Source of the DNA: Citrobacter amalonaticus
Lineage (GTDB): Bacteria; Pseudomonadota; Gammaproteobacteria; Enterobacterales; Enterobacteriaceae
DNA: 64,000 bases
Assembly (NCBI RefSeq): GCF_002918555.1
Contig: NZ_PQMB01000005.1
Span: 287,089 to 351,088 of the forward strand
Direction: 5' to 3'
Of this stretch, positions 48,572 through 58,718 are shown one piece after another. The position numbers and the translations under genes are program-made. The notes below the pieces were generated by a model, which saw only the letters and a program-made list of their open reading frames with translations, was not told the origin of the DNA and did not search any database. Position 1 is the stretch's first letter. The number at the start of each line of letters is the position of its first letter.

Positions 48572-48583
48572 TCTCACTCTCTT

Positions 48584-48642
48584 CCCTCTCCCCAACGGGG
48601 AGAGGGTTTGGGTGAGGGGGAAAGTTATGCAGTCCCTCACCC
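48584..48642. repeat. Double hairpin repeat between mtlA and mtlD
   Basis: CCCTCTCCCC/GGGGAGAGGG is a perfect 10-bp stem with an AAC loop (48584-48606). GGGTGAGGG/CCCTCACCC (48610-48618 with 48634-48642) forms a second stem. The units CCCTCTCCCCAACGGGGAGA and CCCTCACCCCAGCCCTCTC are a common interspersed repeat in enterobacteria. It may stabilise the mtlA message or attenuate transcription into mtlD. Confidence 0.8.
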
Positions 48643-48681
48643 CAGCCCTCTCGGGTAAAAACATTAATGAAGGTTAACACT

Positions 48682-49830
48682 ATGAAAGCATTACATTTTG
48701 GCGCAGGTAATATCGGTCGTGGCTTTATCGGCAAACTGCTGGCGGACGCGGGGATACAACTGACGTTTGCGGATGTAAACCAGGTCGTGCTCGATGCCCT
48801 GAATGCCCGTCATAGCTACCAGGTTCATGTCGTGGGTGAAAATGAGCAGGTCGATACCGTCTCCGGCGTCAACGCGGTTAGCAGCATCGGTGATGACGTC
48901 GTTGAGCTGATTGCCCATGTTGATTTAGTCACGACCGCAGTGGGTCCCGTTGTTCTTGAGCGTATCGCCCCGGCTATTGCTAAAGGATTGCTCAAACGTA
49001 AAGCGCAGGGCATTGCCACACCGCTGAACATCATTGCCTGTGAAAACATGGTGCGTGGTACCACGCAGCTGAAAGGCCACGTGATGAATGCCCTGGCCGG
49101 GGAAGACAAAGCCTGGGTCGATGAGCATGTCGGTTTCGTTGATTCCGCTGTCGATCGCATCGTTCCGCCTTCGGCCTCCGCCACTCACGATCCGCTGGAA
49201 GTGACCGTTGAGACCTTCAGCGAGTGGATTGTCGACAAAACGCAGTTCAAAGGCGAGCTGCCAGACATTCCGGGGATGGAATTAACTGATAACCTGATGG
49301 CATTTGTCGAACGTAAACTCTTCACGCTGAACACCGGGCATGCTATAACCGCGTACCTCGGAAAATTGACCGGTCACCAGACCATCCGTGACGCGATTCT
49401 CGATGAGAAAATTCGTGCCGTGGTAAAAGGGGCAATGGAAGAGAGCGGCGCGGTGCTGATCAAACGCTACGGTTTTGATGCTGATAAACATGCGGCATAT
49501 ATCCAGAAAATCCTCGGTCGTTTTGAAAACCCGTATCTGAAAGATGACGTTGAGCGCGTTGGCCGCCAGCCGCTGCGTAAACTGAGCGCGGGCGACCGTC
49601 TGATCAAACCGCTGCTCGGTACGCTGGAATACGGCCTGCCGCACATCAATCTGGTCAAAGGTATCGCCGCGGCTATGCATTTCCGCAGCGAAGAAGACCC
49701 GCAGGCGCAGGAGCTGGCGACTCTGATTGCAGAGCAAGGGCCGCAGGCCGCGCTGGCGCAAGTCTCCGGACTGGATGCAAACAGCGGAGTGGTAGCGGAG
49801 GCGGTTAACGCATATAACGCGACCAAATGA
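48682..49830 (+). CDS. mtlD: Mannitol-1-phosphate 5-dehydrogenase
   Basis: 382 residues, same as E. coli MtlD. Oxidises mannitol 1-phosphate to fructose 6-phosphate with NAD. N-terminal [16 protein letters not shown] is the NAD-binding motif. The start MKALHFGAG is favoured over an in-frame ATG five codons upstream because it matches E. coli. Stop overlaps the mtlR start. Confidence 0.96.
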   Translation: MKALHFGAGNIGRGFIGKLLADAGIQLTFADVNQVVLDALNARHSYQVHVVGENEQVDTVSGVNAVSSIGDDVVELIAHVDLVTTAVGPVVLERIAPAIAKGLLKRKAQGIATPLNIIACENMVRGTTQLKGHVMNALAGEDKAWVDEHVGFVDSAVDRIVPPSASATHDPLEVTVETFSEWIVDKTQFKGELPDIPGMELTDNLMAFVERKLFTLNTGHAITAYLGKLTGHQTIRDAILDEKIRAVVKGAMEESGAVLIKRYGFDADKHAAYIQKILGRFENPYLKDDVERVGRQPLRKLSAGDRLIKPLLGTLEYGLPHINLVKGIAAAMHFRSEEDPQAQELATLIAEQGPQAALAQVSGLDANSGVVAEAVNAYNATK

Positions 49831-50417
49831 TACCAACTGCGGCGCAGGTCAGCCTGCGCCCGAATAACAGATTGTCAGATATGCAGGCAATAATGGAACA
49901 AACCCAGGCCTTTGAAAATCGTGTGCTTGAGCGTCTGAATGCTGGCAAAACCGTACGGAGCTTCCTGATCAACGCCGTCGAGTTACTCACCGAGGCGGTG
50001 AACATTCTGGTGCTTCAGGTCTTCCGCAAAGACGACTACGCGGTGAAATACGCTGTGGAACCGTTGCTCGATGGCGATGGTCCGCTGGGCGATCTCTCGG
50101 TGCGTCTGAAACTTATTTATGGTCTGGGCGTGCTCAACCGCCCTGAGTATGAAGATGCAGAACTGCTGATGGCGCTGCGTGAGGAGCTCAATCATGACGG
50201 CAATGAGTACGCCTTCACCGACGATGAAATTCTTGGGCCGTTCGGCGAACTGCACTGCGTGACGGCGCTTCCGCCTCCCCCGCAGTTTGACCCATCAGAT
50301 CCCAGTTTGTACGCCATGCAAATTCAGCGCTACCAGCAAGCAGTGCGCTCAACGATGGTACTTTCTCTGACCGAGCTGATTTCGACAATCAGCTTAAAAA
50401 AAGCCTTTCAAAAATAG
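49827..50417 (+). CDS. mtlR: Mannitol operon repressor MtlR
   Basis: 196 residues, MtlR/FumE family, all-helical. It lacks a classical HTH, as the E. coli protein does. From [11 protein letters not shown] on it matches E. coli; the first few residues (MIPTAAQVS) differ. The ATG overlaps the mtlD stop (ATGA), so expression is coupled. Confidence 0.93.
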   Translation: MIPTAAQVSLRPNNRLSDMQAIMEQTQAFENRVLERLNAGKTVRSFLINAVELLTEAVNILVLQVFRKDDYAVKYAVEPLLDGDGPLGDLSVRLKLIYGLGVLNRPEYEDAELLMALREELNHDGNEYAFTDDEILGPFGELHCVTALPPPPQFDPSDPSLYAMQIQRYQQAVRSTMVLSLTELISTISLKKAFQK

Positions 50418-50429
50418 AGCCATACCGGC

Positions 50430-50639
50430 TTATCGCTTCTCTTCCTGCCGTGGCTGATAAAGTTGTCGATAATATTCCAGCCGTTGCAGATACATCTGCG
50501 CATTTTCTTTGGGTATCTCTCTGGGGACGATATTACGCGGGGGCGTTCTGTTCAGATATTCACGAAACGCCTGACTCGAAGCCATGAAATCGACAGCTTT
50601 ATCAATAAGAAGCGGAACGTTCTCACCTATTTTCGCCAT
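50430..50639 (-). CDS. yibT: Small conserved protein YibT
   Basis: 69 residues from [20 protein letters not shown], matching E. coli YibT. Soluble, basic, with a C-terminal [18 protein letters not shown] helix. Function unknown. Start set by a GGAGAG ribosome site; convergent with mtlR. Confidence 0.88.
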   Translation of the reverse strand: MAKIGENVPLLIDKAVDFMASSQAFREYLNRTPPRNIVPREIPKENAQMYLQRLEYYRQLYQPRQEEKR

Positions 50640-50927
50640 GATGATCTCTCCGTGTTTTCTCCGCGTCGGGGATGCGCGGCCGCTCATTTGAGTTTAGGAT
50701 CGTATACCTAATAATATTAAGGAAAACGTGCTTAATCCGCGAGCAGCAAACCAGGACTTACATGATCCGGTTATTGTCTTAAATCCTATTTCGATCAAGT
50801 GATTACAAAAAATAATTAGCAGCTTAATACTCGCTGTATTGGATTATTTTTATCCCATTAGTTGTTAATAATCCTGCTCTGCGCGCATAATATGGGACAT
50901 CCACCTTATTCCTGCAGAAGCTATCCC

Positions 50928-51290
50928 ATGAAAGAAGTTGAAAAAAACGAAATTAAACGTCTGAGCGATCGTCTGGACGCGATTCGCCACCAGCAGGCAG
51001 AGCTGTCGCTGGTTGAAGCCGCCGATAAATACGCGGAGCTTGAAAAAGAGAAAGCGACGCTGGAAACCGAAATTGCCCGCCTGCGCGAAGTCCACAGCCA
51101 GAAGCTGAGCAAAGAGGCGCAAAAGCTGATGAACCTGCCGTTCCGCCGCGCAATTACTAAAAAAGAGCAAGCGGATATGGGCAAACTGAAGAAAAGCGTC
51201 CGTGGTCTGGTCGTTGTCCATCCGATGACGGCATTAGGCCGCGAGATGGATCTCAAAGAAATGACTGGTTTCGCAAAAACCGAGTTCTGA
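50928..51290 (+). CDS. yibL: Ribosome-associated protein YibL
   Basis: 120 residues from [20 protein letters not shown], matching E. coli YibL. The first 60 residues form a strongly predicted coiled coil. E. coli YibL has been found bound to ribosomes. The upstream in-frame extension (22 codons) lacks support. The 288-base gap between yibT and yibL holds only promoter-like AT-rich sequence. Confidence 0.9.
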   Translation: MKEVEKNEIKRLSDRLDAIRHQQAELSLVEAADKYAELEKEKATLETEIARLREVHSQKLSKEAQKLMNLPFRRAITKKEQADMGKLKKSVRGLVVVHPMTALGREMDLKEMTGFAKTEF

Positions 51291-51332
51291 AATCCCACCG
51301 GGCGGCACTCACGCTGTCCGGTCCCCCTCCTG

Positions 51333-51475
51333 AATTGGCCCTACCAATCTCCGCGCAATACGACCATTGGTTCACAATTCATTAAAATCGCACTACACTA
51401 TCGTTGCCAATAAATAACATTTAATTAACTATTCGTTGTCGCTATCCCTACACAACAATATTGGCAGGGCCACTT
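51333..51475. promoter_or_regulatory. LldR operators O1 and O2
   Basis: O1 AATTGGCCCTACCAATC (51333-51349) is a near-perfect palindrome. O2 TATTGGCAGGGCCACTT (51459-51475) is a related half-palindrome. The spacing of about 126 bases flanks the lldP promoter as in E. coli, where LldR bound to both sites is thought to loop the DNA and lactate converts it to an activator. Confidence 0.82.
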
Positions 51476-51547
51476 TTACACAGAGTGTGACGAAAAGATG
51501 AGCACAGACTCATTACACTCCGTGCGCTGGCCCTCAGGAGACCTGCA

Positions 51548-53203
51548 ATGAATCTCTGGCAACAAAACTACGATCCAGCCGGGAATATCTGGCTTTCCAG
51601 CCTGATCGCATCGCTCCCGATTCTGTTTTTCTTTTTCGCGCTGATTAAGCTCAAGCTGAAAGGCTACATCGCCGCCTCGTGGACCGTGGTTATCGCACTG
51701 GCCGTGGCGCTACTGTTCTATAAAATGCCGGTCGATCATGCGCTGGCCTCTGTCGTGTACGGCTTCTTTTACGGCCTTTGGCCGATTGCCTGGATTATCA
51801 TTGCTGCGGTGTTTGTCTATAAAATCTCGGTGAAAACCGGGCAATTCGACATTATCCGCTCTTCGATTCTCTCAATTACGCCTGACCAACGCCTGCAAAT
51901 GCTGATCGTCGGTTTCTCGTTCGGGGCATTCCTCGAAGGTGCCGCAGGCTTTGGCGCACCGGTGGCGATCACCGCCGCCCTGCTGGTTGGGCTTGGTTTT
52001 AATCCACTGTACGCGGCAGGCTTGTGCCTGATTGTGAATACCGCCCCGGTAGCATTTGGCGCGATGGGTATCCCCATTCTTGTCGCCGGACAGGTCACCG
52101 GACTGGATAGTTTTGAAATCGGCCAGATGGTTGGTCGTCAGTTGCCGTTCCTGACGATTATCGTGCTGTTCTGGATCATGGCAATTATGGATGGCTGGCG
52201 CGGCGTAAAAGAGACCTGGCCTGCGGTTATGGTGGCGGGAGGTTCATTTGCTATCGCTCAGTATCTGAGTTCTAACTTTATTGGGCCAGAACTCCCGGAT
52301 ATTATCTCATCGTTAGTCTCACTGGTCTGCCTGACGCTGTTCCTGAAACGCTGGCAGCCGGTACGTATCTTCCGCTTTGGCGATATGGGCGCTTCACAGG
52401 TTGATCTGACCCTGGCGCGCACAAATTATACCTTTGGGCAGGTCGTTCGCGCCTGGACGCCATTCCTGTTCCTGACGGCCACCGTCACTCTCTGGAGCGT
52501 CCCGCCGTTTAAAGCCCTGTTCGCACCGGGTGGCGCGCTGTATAACTGGGTGATCAACATTCCGGTTCCGTTTCTTGATAAGCTGGTCGCCCGTATGCCT
52601 CCTGTGGTGCACGAAGCAACGGCCTACGCCGCCGTGTACAAATTCGACTGGTTCTCCGCAACCGGCACCGCCATTCTGTTCGCCGCTATCCTGTCCGTTA
52701 TCTGGCTGAAGATGAAGCCATCTGCGGCGATCCAGACCTTTGGCAGTACGCTGAAAGAACTGGCGTTACCGATTTACTCCATCGGGATGGTGCTGGCCTT
52801 TGCGTTTATCTCCAACTATTCCGGGCTCTCCTCTACGCTGGCATTAGCGCTGGCGCACACGGGCAGCGCCTTCACCTTCTTCTCGCCGTTCCTCGGCTGG
52901 CTGGGCGTATTTCTGACGGGATCGGATACCTCGTCAAACGCGCTGTTCGCCGCCCTGCAGGCCACTGCCGCACAGCAAATTGGCGTTTCTGACGTGCTGA
53001 TGGTGGCGGCCAATACCACCGGTGGTGTAACCGGCAAGATGATCTCGCCGCAGTCTATCGCTATTGCCTGCGCCGCAGTGGGGCTGGTCGGGAAAGAGTC
53101 GGATCTGTTCCGTTTTACCGTCAAACACAGCCTGATTTTCACCTGTATGGTGGGCGTAATAACCACGCTTCAGGCCTACGTCTTAACCTGGATGATTCCA
53201 TGA
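51548..53203 (+). CDS. lldP: L-lactate permease
   Basis: 551 residues, same as E. coli LldP. LctP family with about 13-14 membrane segments; conserved [21 protein letters not shown]. Imports L- and D-lactate and glycolate with protons. The stop overlaps the lldR start by four bases. Confidence 0.97.
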   Translation: MNLWQQNYDPAGNIWLSSLIASLPILFFFFALIKLKLKGYIAASWTVVIALAVALLFYKMPVDHALASVVYGFFYGLWPIAWIIIAAVFVYKISVKTGQFDIIRSSILSITPDQRLQMLIVGFSFGAFLEGAAGFGAPVAITAALLVGLGFNPLYAAGLCLIVNTAPVAFGAMGIPILVAGQVTGLDSFEIGQMVGRQLPFLTIIVLFWIMAIMDGWRGVKETWPAVMVAGGSFAIAQYLSSNFIGPELPDIISSLVSLVCLTLFLKRWQPVRIFRFGDMGASQVDLTLARTNYTFGQVVRAWTPFLFLTATVTLWSVPPFKALFAPGGALYNWVINIPVPFLDKLVARMPPVVHEATAYAAVYKFDWFSATGTAILFAAILSVIWLKMKPSAAIQTFGSTLKELALPIYSIGMVLAFAFISNYSGLSSTLALALAHTGSAFTFFSPFLGWLGVFLTGSDTSSNALFAALQATAAQQIGVSDVLMVAANTTGGVTGKMISPQSIAIACAAVGLVGKESDLFRFTVKHSLIFTCMVGVITTLQAYVLTWMIP

Positions 53204-53976
53204 TAGTTATGCCCAGACGCCTGTCAGACGAGGTTGCCTCCCGTGTGCGGGCGCTGATTGAAGAACAACAGCTGGAGGCGGGTATGAAACTACCCGCTGA
53301 GCGCCAGCTTGCCGTACAGCTGGGCGTGTCGCGCAATTCCCTGCGCGAGGCGCTGGCAAAACTGGTGAGCGAAGGGGTGCTGCTCAGCCGTCGCGGCGGC
53401 GGGACGTTTGTCCGCTGGCAGCATGAGGACTGGTCTGAACATAACATCGTTCAGCCACTGAAAACCCTGATGGCAGACGACCCGGATTACAGTTTCGATA
53501 TTCTGGAAGCGCGTCATGCCATCGAAGCCAGCACCGCCTGGCACGCCGCGCTGCGCGCCACTGAGATCGATAAAGAGAAAATTAAGCTCTGCTTCGAAGC
53601 CACGCTCAGCGAAGACCCGGACCTCGCCTCCCAGGCCGACGTCCGTTTTCATCTGGCTATCGCTGAAGCTTCCCACAACGTCGTGTTGTTGCAAACCATG
53701 CGTGGTTTCTTTGATGTGCTGCACTCCTCTGTAAAACAGAGCCGTCAGCGTATGTATCTCGTTCCGCCAGTCTTTTCACAGCTAACGGAACAGCACCAGG
53801 CGGTGATGGACGCCATTCTTGCCGGTGATGCTGATGGCGCGCGCAAAGCGATGATGGCGCACCTCAGCTTCGTCCACACCACCATCAAACGATTTGACGA
53901 AGACCAGGCCCGCCAGGCGCGAATCACCCGCCTGCCCGGTGACCACAATGATATTTCCAGGGAGAATAGATCATGA
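53200..53976 (+). CDS. lldR: Lactate-responsive regulator LldR
   Basis: 258 residues, GntR family, FadR subgroup. N-terminal winged HTH ([23 protein letters not shown]) and C-terminal all-helical FCD ligand domain with metal-binding Asp/His residues ([16 protein letters not shown]). Overlaps both neighbours by four bases. Confidence 0.95.
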   Translation: MIVMPRRLSDEVASRVRALIEEQQLEAGMKLPAERQLAVQLGVSRNSLREALAKLVSEGVLLSRRGGGTFVRWQHEDWSEHNIVQPLKTLMADDPDYSFDILEARHAIEASTAWHAALRATEIDKEKIKLCFEATLSEDPDLASQADVRFHLAIAEASHNVVLLQTMRGFFDVLHSSVKQSRQRMYLVPPVFSQLTEQHQAVMDAILAGDADGARKAMMAHLSFVHTTIKRFDEDQARQARITRLPGDHNDISRENRS

Positions 53977-55163
53977 TTATTTCAGCAGCCAGCGATTATC
54001 GCGCCGCAGCCCAGCGCATTCTGCCCCCTTTCCTGTTCCACTACATCGACGGTGGAGCGTATGCGGAGTACACCCTGCGCCGCAATGTGGAAGATTTGTC
54101 TCAGGTGGCGCTGCGCCAGCGTGTGTTGAAGAACATGTCTGACTTAAGCCTGGAAACGACGCTGTTTAGTGAAAAACTCTCCATGCCGGTCGCGCTGGGG
54201 CCAGTCGGCCTGTGCGGAATGTATGCCCGCCGTGGTGAAGTTCAGGCCGCCGCAGCAGCGGATGCGAAAGGGATCCCGTTCACCCTTTCCACCGTTTCCG
54301 TTTGCCCGATTGAGGAAGTTGCCCCAACCATTAACCGCCCGATGTGGTTCCAGCTGTACGTCCTGCGCGATCGTGGCTTTATGCGCAACGCCCTGGAGCG
54401 CGCTAAGGCGGCAGGCTGTTCCACGCTGGTTTTTACCGTTGATATGCCAACACCTGGCGCACGCTACCGTGATGCCCATTCCGGAATGAGCGGCCCGAAT
54501 GCGGCAATGCGTCGCTACTGGCAGGCGGTGACCCATCCGCAGTGGGCGTGGGACGTCGGCCTGAACGGTCGCCCGCACGATCTGGGCAATATCTCTGCCT
54601 ATCTGGGTAAACCGACCGGACTGGAGGATTACATCGGCTGGCTGGCGAATAACTTCGATCCTTCCATTTCATGGAAAGACCTCGAATGGATCCGTGAATT
54701 CTGGGATGGTCCAATGGTGATCAAAGGGATCCTCGATCCGGAAGATGCCCGCGACGCGGTACGATTCGGCGCGGACGGCATTATAGTTTCCAACCACGGC
54801 GGCCGTCAGCTTGATGGCGTACTTTCTTCCGCGCGTGCGTTGCCGGCCATTGCCGACGCGGTGAAAGGTGATATCGCAATTCTGGCAGACAGCGGGATCC
54901 GCAATGGTCTGGACGTGGTACGCATGATTGCGTTGGGGGCTGATACCGTACTGTTGGGGCGTGCTTATCTGTACGCACTGGCAACGGCGGGACAAGCAGG
55001 CGTCGCCAATTTACTGGATCTCATCGAGAAAGAGATGAAAGTCGCCATGACGCTAACCGGTGCGAAATCTATCAGTGAAATCAGCCGCGACTCACTGGTG
55101 CAGGAACTCGGGAAGTCGGTTCCGGCCGCGCTGGCGCCGCTCGCCCGGGGTGATGCCGCGTGA
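53973..55163 (+). CDS. lldD: L-lactate dehydrogenase (quinone-linked)
   Basis: 396 residues, same as E. coli LldD. FMN-dependent, membrane-associated, oxidises L-lactate to pyruvate into the quinone pool. Catalytic histidine in [17 protein letters not shown] (about residue 275), FMN contacts in [20 protein letters not shown]. Confidence 0.98.
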   Translation: MIISAASDYRAAAQRILPPFLFHYIDGGAYAEYTLRRNVEDLSQVALRQRVLKNMSDLSLETTLFSEKLSMPVALGPVGLCGMYARRGEVQAAAAADAKGIPFTLSTVSVCPIEEVAPTINRPMWFQLYVLRDRGFMRNALERAKAAGCSTLVFTVDMPTPGARYRDAHSGMSGPNAAMRRYWQAVTHPQWAWDVGLNGRPHDLGNISAYLGKPTGLEDYIGWLANNFDPSISWKDLEWIREFWDGPMVIKGILDPEDARDAVRFGADGIIVSNHGGRQLDGVLSSARALPAIADAVKGDIAILADSGIRNGLDVVRMIALGADTVLLGRAYLYALATAGQAGVANLLDLIEKEMKVAMTLTGAKSISEISRDSLVQELGKSVPAALAPLARGDAA

Positions 55164-55216
55164 GGGGGAATTAAATATCTGTTATTCTGCCCCCCGCACT
55201 TAAGGGGGCAGCAAAC

Positions 55217-55690
55217 ATGCTTAACATCGTATTATTCGAACCAGAAATCCCGCCAAACACTGGCAATATCATCCGTCTTTGCGCCAACACCGGCTTTCGT
55301 TTGCATATCATTGAGCCGATGGGCTTCACCTGGGATGATAAGCGTCTGCGCCGTGCGGGACTGGATTACCACGAGTTTGCCGCCGTACAGCGCCATCACG
55401 ATTATGCCGCCTTTGTCGCCGCAGAAAACCCGCAGCGCCTGTTTGCCCTGACCACGAAAGGAACGCCTGCGCACAGCGCGGTGAGCTACCAGGATGGCGA
55501 TTATCTGATGTTTGGCCCCGAAACGCGTGGTCTACCGGTCAGTATTCTCGATGCGCTGCCCGCAGATCAAAAAATCCGCATACCGATGATGCCGGACAGT
55601 CGCAGCATGAATCTGTCAAATGCGGTGTCGGTGGTGGTGTATGAGGCCTGGCGCCAGTTGGGATATCCTGGCGCGGTATTGCGTAGTTAA
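55217..55690 (+). CDS. trmL: tRNA (cytidine/uridine-2'-O-)-methyltransferase TrmL
   Basis: 157 residues, SPOUT methyltransferase. Methylates the wobble ribose at position 34 of two tRNA-Leu isoacceptors. Trefoil-knot motifs: [25 protein letters not shown] and [19 protein letters not shown]. It is the last core gene before the accessory island. Confidence 0.96.
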   Translation: MLNIVLFEPEIPPNTGNIIRLCANTGFRLHIIEPMGFTWDDKRLRRAGLDYHEFAAVQRHHDYAAFVAAENPQRLFALTTKGTPAHSAVSYQDGDYLMFGPETRGLPVSILDALPADQKIRIPMMPDSRSMNLSNAVSVVVYEAWRQLGYPGAVLRS

Positions 55691-55726
55691 TTATTGTCGG
55701 ATGGCGGCTGACGCCTGGGATGGCGT

Positions 55727-55978
55727 GTGAACGGTAACGCATTGATGACGCCAACATTCGGTGTGTTAGCCAGTTCAGAAACATACGGTCATACTGGATG
55801 GACCGGAACGCTGACGTCAATCGATCCAGTTAACCATATGGCTATTGTGATTTTCGGTAACAGGCCACACTCGCCAGTTGCAGATCCTAAAGTGAATCCA
55901 AATGTATTTGTGAGTGGGTTGCTACCTGCTGCAACATATGGTTGGATTGTTGATCAGATATATGGTGCATTGAAATAA
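55727..55978 (+). pseudogene. 3' fragment of a serine beta-lactamase-family hydrolase gene
   Basis: An 83-residue open frame starting at GTG that looks like the C-terminal end of a class C beta-lactamase/esterase family protein such as E. coli YfeW (PBP4B). The segment ETYGHTGWTGTLTSIDP corresponds to the third active-site motif (K/H-T-G), and HSPVADPKVNPNVF with TYGWIVDQIYGALK is the conserved tail. The Ser-X-X-Lys and Tyr motifs, which would need about 300 upstream residues, are missing; the preceding DNA is the trmL flank. It is therefore a remnant that cannot be an active hydrolase. Confidence 0.72.
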
Positions 55979-55982
55979 AACT

Positions 55983-56013
55983 AATAAAGGGACTCCAACG
56001 GAGTCCCTTTATT
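55983..56013. terminator. Bidirectional terminator at the island's left end
   Basis: AATAAAGGGACTCC/GGAGTCCCTTTATT is a perfect 14-bp stem with an AAC loop, with A/T tracts on both sides. It ends both the hydrolase remnant and the convergent effector operon. Confidence 0.95.
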
Positions 56014-56417
56014 CAAAAGACAATAAACACACTTATCCATACAGGAATGCATAATATCCACAGCATTGCTTCAATTTTAAATCCTAGTGTCAATTTGCAA
56101 GGTAAACTTCTTATTAAATTATAACCATCTATGCTCATATCATAATTTGAGATTTTATTATATTTGAAAATTAAAGTTTCCATAATAAACGCAACTTTAG
56201 TGAGATATAATCCAGGTGTGGCAAATAGACTCGCATTTTTGCATATTATTGCTGTAACAGGCAACGCTCCGATTTCCTTTTCATAGATTTCAACTATTTT
56301 TTTATATGCTATCTTATTGTAAAAGTAAAATACTATTATTAATAACATATTAAATGCAAGAACAAAGCTTATGATAACTTTTATAAGTTCCTCATTTTGA
56401 ATAAAAAGAGTTTTCAT
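56013..56417 (-). CDS. Membrane protein, probable immunity to the PAAR effector
   Basis: 134 residues, AT-rich coding. Hydrophobic segments at about residues 12-33 (VIISFVLAFNMLLIIVFYFY) and 115-134 (MLWILCIPVWISVFIVF), with a shorter one near 53-75. No signal peptide. The gene starts inside the last codons of the PAAR gene (26-base overlap), so synthesis is coupled to the effector. A small membrane protein immediately after a hydrophobic toxin is the usual arrangement for an immunity factor against a membrane-acting effector. I do not recognise its family; the role is inferred from position and topology. Confidence 0.65.
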   Translation of the reverse strand: MKTLFIQNEELIKVIISFVLAFNMLLIIVFYFYNKIAYKKIVEIYEKEIGALPVTAIICKNASLFATPGLYLTKVAFIMETLIFKYNKISNYDMSIDGYNLIRSLPCKLTLGFKIEAMLWILCIPVWISVFIVF

Positions 56418-57867
56418 ATATAATATGATCTCCTACATAATTACCTGATTTTTCACCAACGTCTTCGCCATATTTTTCTGCAATTTTACCTGATGCAATA
56501 GTAACACCGACTCCTGTAACAAAACACAGAGTAGCACCGACACCGCCAGCTTCTATAGTGGAAAGTCCTAATACCCACGTACAAAGCGCAGTCGCGGCAC
56601 GTCCGGCAGCGGCTCCGATCACCATACCACTTACCTGTTTAAATCCAAATTTACTATACTCTGTTATCGCCACTTTTTTGCAAGCACTTTCACGGCCTTT
56701 TGCACAGGCATCATAAATATTTGATGTGTATCCGGCAAAATCTAAAGCTATCCCAACAAAACCAACGGTTTTCATCAGTTTAATTAATTTAGCTGAATTT
56801 TCAATATATGTAGCATAGCCCTCAATATTATCCACTCCGGTTTTATCCCATTTGTGCATAATTGATCCTGTTGATAAACCTAAAGCTTTTTTTATGTTAT
56901 TATATTCTTCTAAGTTAAGATGGGTTTTAGAATATTTGTTTAATAGAGAATTTAGTTTTTTAAATAGTCTTGCACGTTGACCGAAAAATTCCTCCCCCGA
57001 TATAATTCCTTTATTATGGGCATATGTGTTTTTGTATAACTCCTGAATTTCAATTAATATTTTGTTTATTTCTTCATAATAACTGTTACCTGCCTCACTA
57101 ATATAGCCAAAGCCGTCCCCAGCATTTCCTAAATAATTGCCAAAGAGTTGATATGAAAATGCATCCACGGCCCCTCTGTTGTCATGCAGTAATTTTGCTT
57201 CCTCTAAAGAAAGCGGTGCAAGAGCTTTATCTATTCTGTCACGCGCTTTTTGCAATGTCTGAATTTGTTCCTGATCTTGTTTTTCAGGATCAACAACAAT
57301 CAAAATCGAACCTGGTTGTTTTTTCATATCAGGATTCAGTTTGTGGTATAGCTCACGTGTACCATCGGGAGGATTATTGAAAAACCACGATTCATACGAC
57401 GATGGTGTGGCTTCGTATGGCAGTACACAAAATCCCGCATCTACAGGTTCACGGGGCGGTTTTTCGTCTTCAACCAGGTCAGATGGCTCTGGAGCTATTG
57501 TAAGCGGTTTCGGTGCGTGCTGTGGTGTTTCAGATACCATTTTGTTTGTTACCGGCCTGGCGGAATGGACTTTACTTTTACTCTCACATTCATAGCCATA
57601 CGTTACATTATAAATTGAATTAATAAATTTGCACTTACACGGACATGTACCGGTGCTATGTGCTGTTCCGGCAGCCTGTACACCCTGTATATAATAATTA
57701 GGCTGTCCCCCTGCTATAGAATAAATATTTTTATCTCTACCACATATATATTTATCACCATTACGGGCAGTACACTGTCCATGAATTGTATGATTAGACG
57801 CACCCGTTATGATTCTCCCGCCACATGTTGTTTTATCGCCAACTCTTAAAAAACATGCAATACCCAT
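56392..57867 (-). CDS. PAAR-domain protein with hydrophobic C-terminus, putative T6SS effector
   Basis: 491 residues. Residues 1 to about 95 form a PAAR domain with GDKTTCGGRIITGAS, HGQCTARNGDKYICG and the terminal AGTAHSTGTCPCKC, the tip of a type VI secretion spike. Residues about 95-160 are a proline-rich linker. Residues about 160-370 are helical and charged. The end (about 385-475) is rich in Gly and Ala, with hydrophobic stretches VSGMVIGAAAGRAATALC and GVGATLCFVTGVGVTIASG, resembling pore-forming or membrane-targeting toxins. No N-terminal membrane segments precede the PAAR, so a DUF1795-type chaperone is not expected. Eight bases after the 228-residue gene; overlaps the immunity gene. 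The toxin activity is inferred. Confidence 0.78.
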   Translation of the reverse strand: MGIACFLRVGDKTTCGGRIITGASNHTIHGQCTARNGDKYICGRDKNIYSIAGGQPNYYIQGVQAAGTAHSTGTCPCKCKFINSIYNVTYGYECESKSKVHSARPVTNKMVSETPQHAPKPLTIAPEPSDLVEDEKPPREPVDAGFCVLPYEATPSSYESWFFNNPPDGTRELYHKLNPDMKKQPGSILIVVDPEKQDQEQIQTLQKARDRIDKALAPLSLEEAKLLHDNRGAVDAFSYQLFGNYLGNAGDGFGYISEAGNSYYEEINKILIEIQELYKNTYAHNKGIISGEEFFGQRARLFKKLNSLLNKYSKTHLNLEEYNNIKKALGLSTGSIMHKWDKTGVDNIEGYATYIENSAKLIKLMKTVGFVGIALDFAGYTSNIYDACAKGRESACKKVAITEYSKFGFKQVSGMVIGAAAGRAATALCTWVLGLSTIEAGGVGATLCFVTGVGVTIASGKIAEKYGEDVGEKSGNYVGDHIIYENSFYSK

Positions 57868-57874
57868 AAAACCC

Positions 57875-58561
57875 TCACTTTATTAAATCATCTGGATTAC
57901 AAAAAATCCAGTCATTGTCCCATGTCGCTAAGTAAACACAGTCAGATATTTCATCAAATTCTTTAATTTTAATATTTTTGAATGCTATTAAACTTTGCTC
58001 TTTTAAATAGTCACTATGATAATTACACTGTGATTTGGTATGGCTAATGAAGTTAGCATATCTTCTTTTCCACATTTTATTAAATTTTTCCGTCACATTT
58101 TCTGGTATTTCTAATATCGGGTATTCGCTGTCTTTTGTTATAGCACCAGAATTATACGTGATGGGGATGGTGGCCTGAACCAAATGGCAATTACATCTAA
58201 TAATTTTATTGTCCTTATTGGCCCAGAAACCTGCGCTCAATAATAAATTATATGCGTGAGTTTTTTTGGTGGAATAATTATGCATCATCATTTCTTTGAT
58301 GTTGAAATCATCCAGAGGATATACATCCCATTTTTCATTAAAATTTTCTTCTAAATAAGTTGAATAAAACGCTGCTTCCATCTTTGAACAAAATAAAGAA
58401 ATTCCTTCTATGTCACTATCGTATTTCCTCCATAAAGGTTCTAACATTTCCTCATTTTTGTGGGTAATCTGATTATATATTCCAATAACGCGACCTAAAA
58501 CCCATATTTGATGTTCGCAAATATATTGATATCTTTTTTTATTACCTTGATAAAAATACAT
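57875..58561 (-). CDS. Unrecognised soluble protein heading the effector operon
   Basis: 228 residues, no signal peptide and no membrane segment, rich in Asn, Lys, Tyr and Trp. It ends in CVYLATWDNDWIFCNPDDLIK. I do not recognise the family and see no DUF4123, DUF2169 or DUF1795 signature. It lies immediately upstream of the PAAR gene with an 8-base gap, the place where adaptor or chaperone genes for T6SS effectors usually sit. Alternatives are a second immunity protein or an unrelated passenger. Its AT-rich codon use matches the rest of the island. Confidence 0.7.
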   Translation of the reverse strand: MYFYQGNKKRYQYICEHQIWVLGRVIGIYNQITHKNEEMLEPLWRKYDSDIEGISLFCSKMEAAFYSTYLEENFNEKWDVYPLDDFNIKEMMMHNYSTKKTHAYNLLLSAGFWANKDNKIIRCNCHLVQATIPITYNSGAITKDSEYPILEIPENVTEKFNKMWKRRYANFISHTKSQCNYHSDYLKEQSLIAFKNIKIKEFDEISDCVYLATWDNDWIFCNPDDLIK

Positions 58562-58718
58562 TTTTAAATTTACTCATCTGCTAAAAATACAATAAAAGAC
58601 GATTTTCACAATAAAATTTGTGTCTTTTGTCACATATTGTAAAAAAAATACTGAATAAAATTCTGGACGATTCAGGCTAAAAATAATTAATATATGACTA
58701 ATTTGAAAAATGAATTGA

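Noticed and set aside
47558-48664. A 368-codon minus-strand frame opposite mtlA
   Set aside because: Shadow of the mtlA EIIB/EIIA region; no homology and no start signals.
56013-58561. Contact-dependent inhibition or Rhs polymorphic toxin locus
   Set aside because: There are no YD repeats, no CdiA-like haemagglutinin region and no TpsB partner. The PAAR domain at the N-terminus points to type VI secretion instead.
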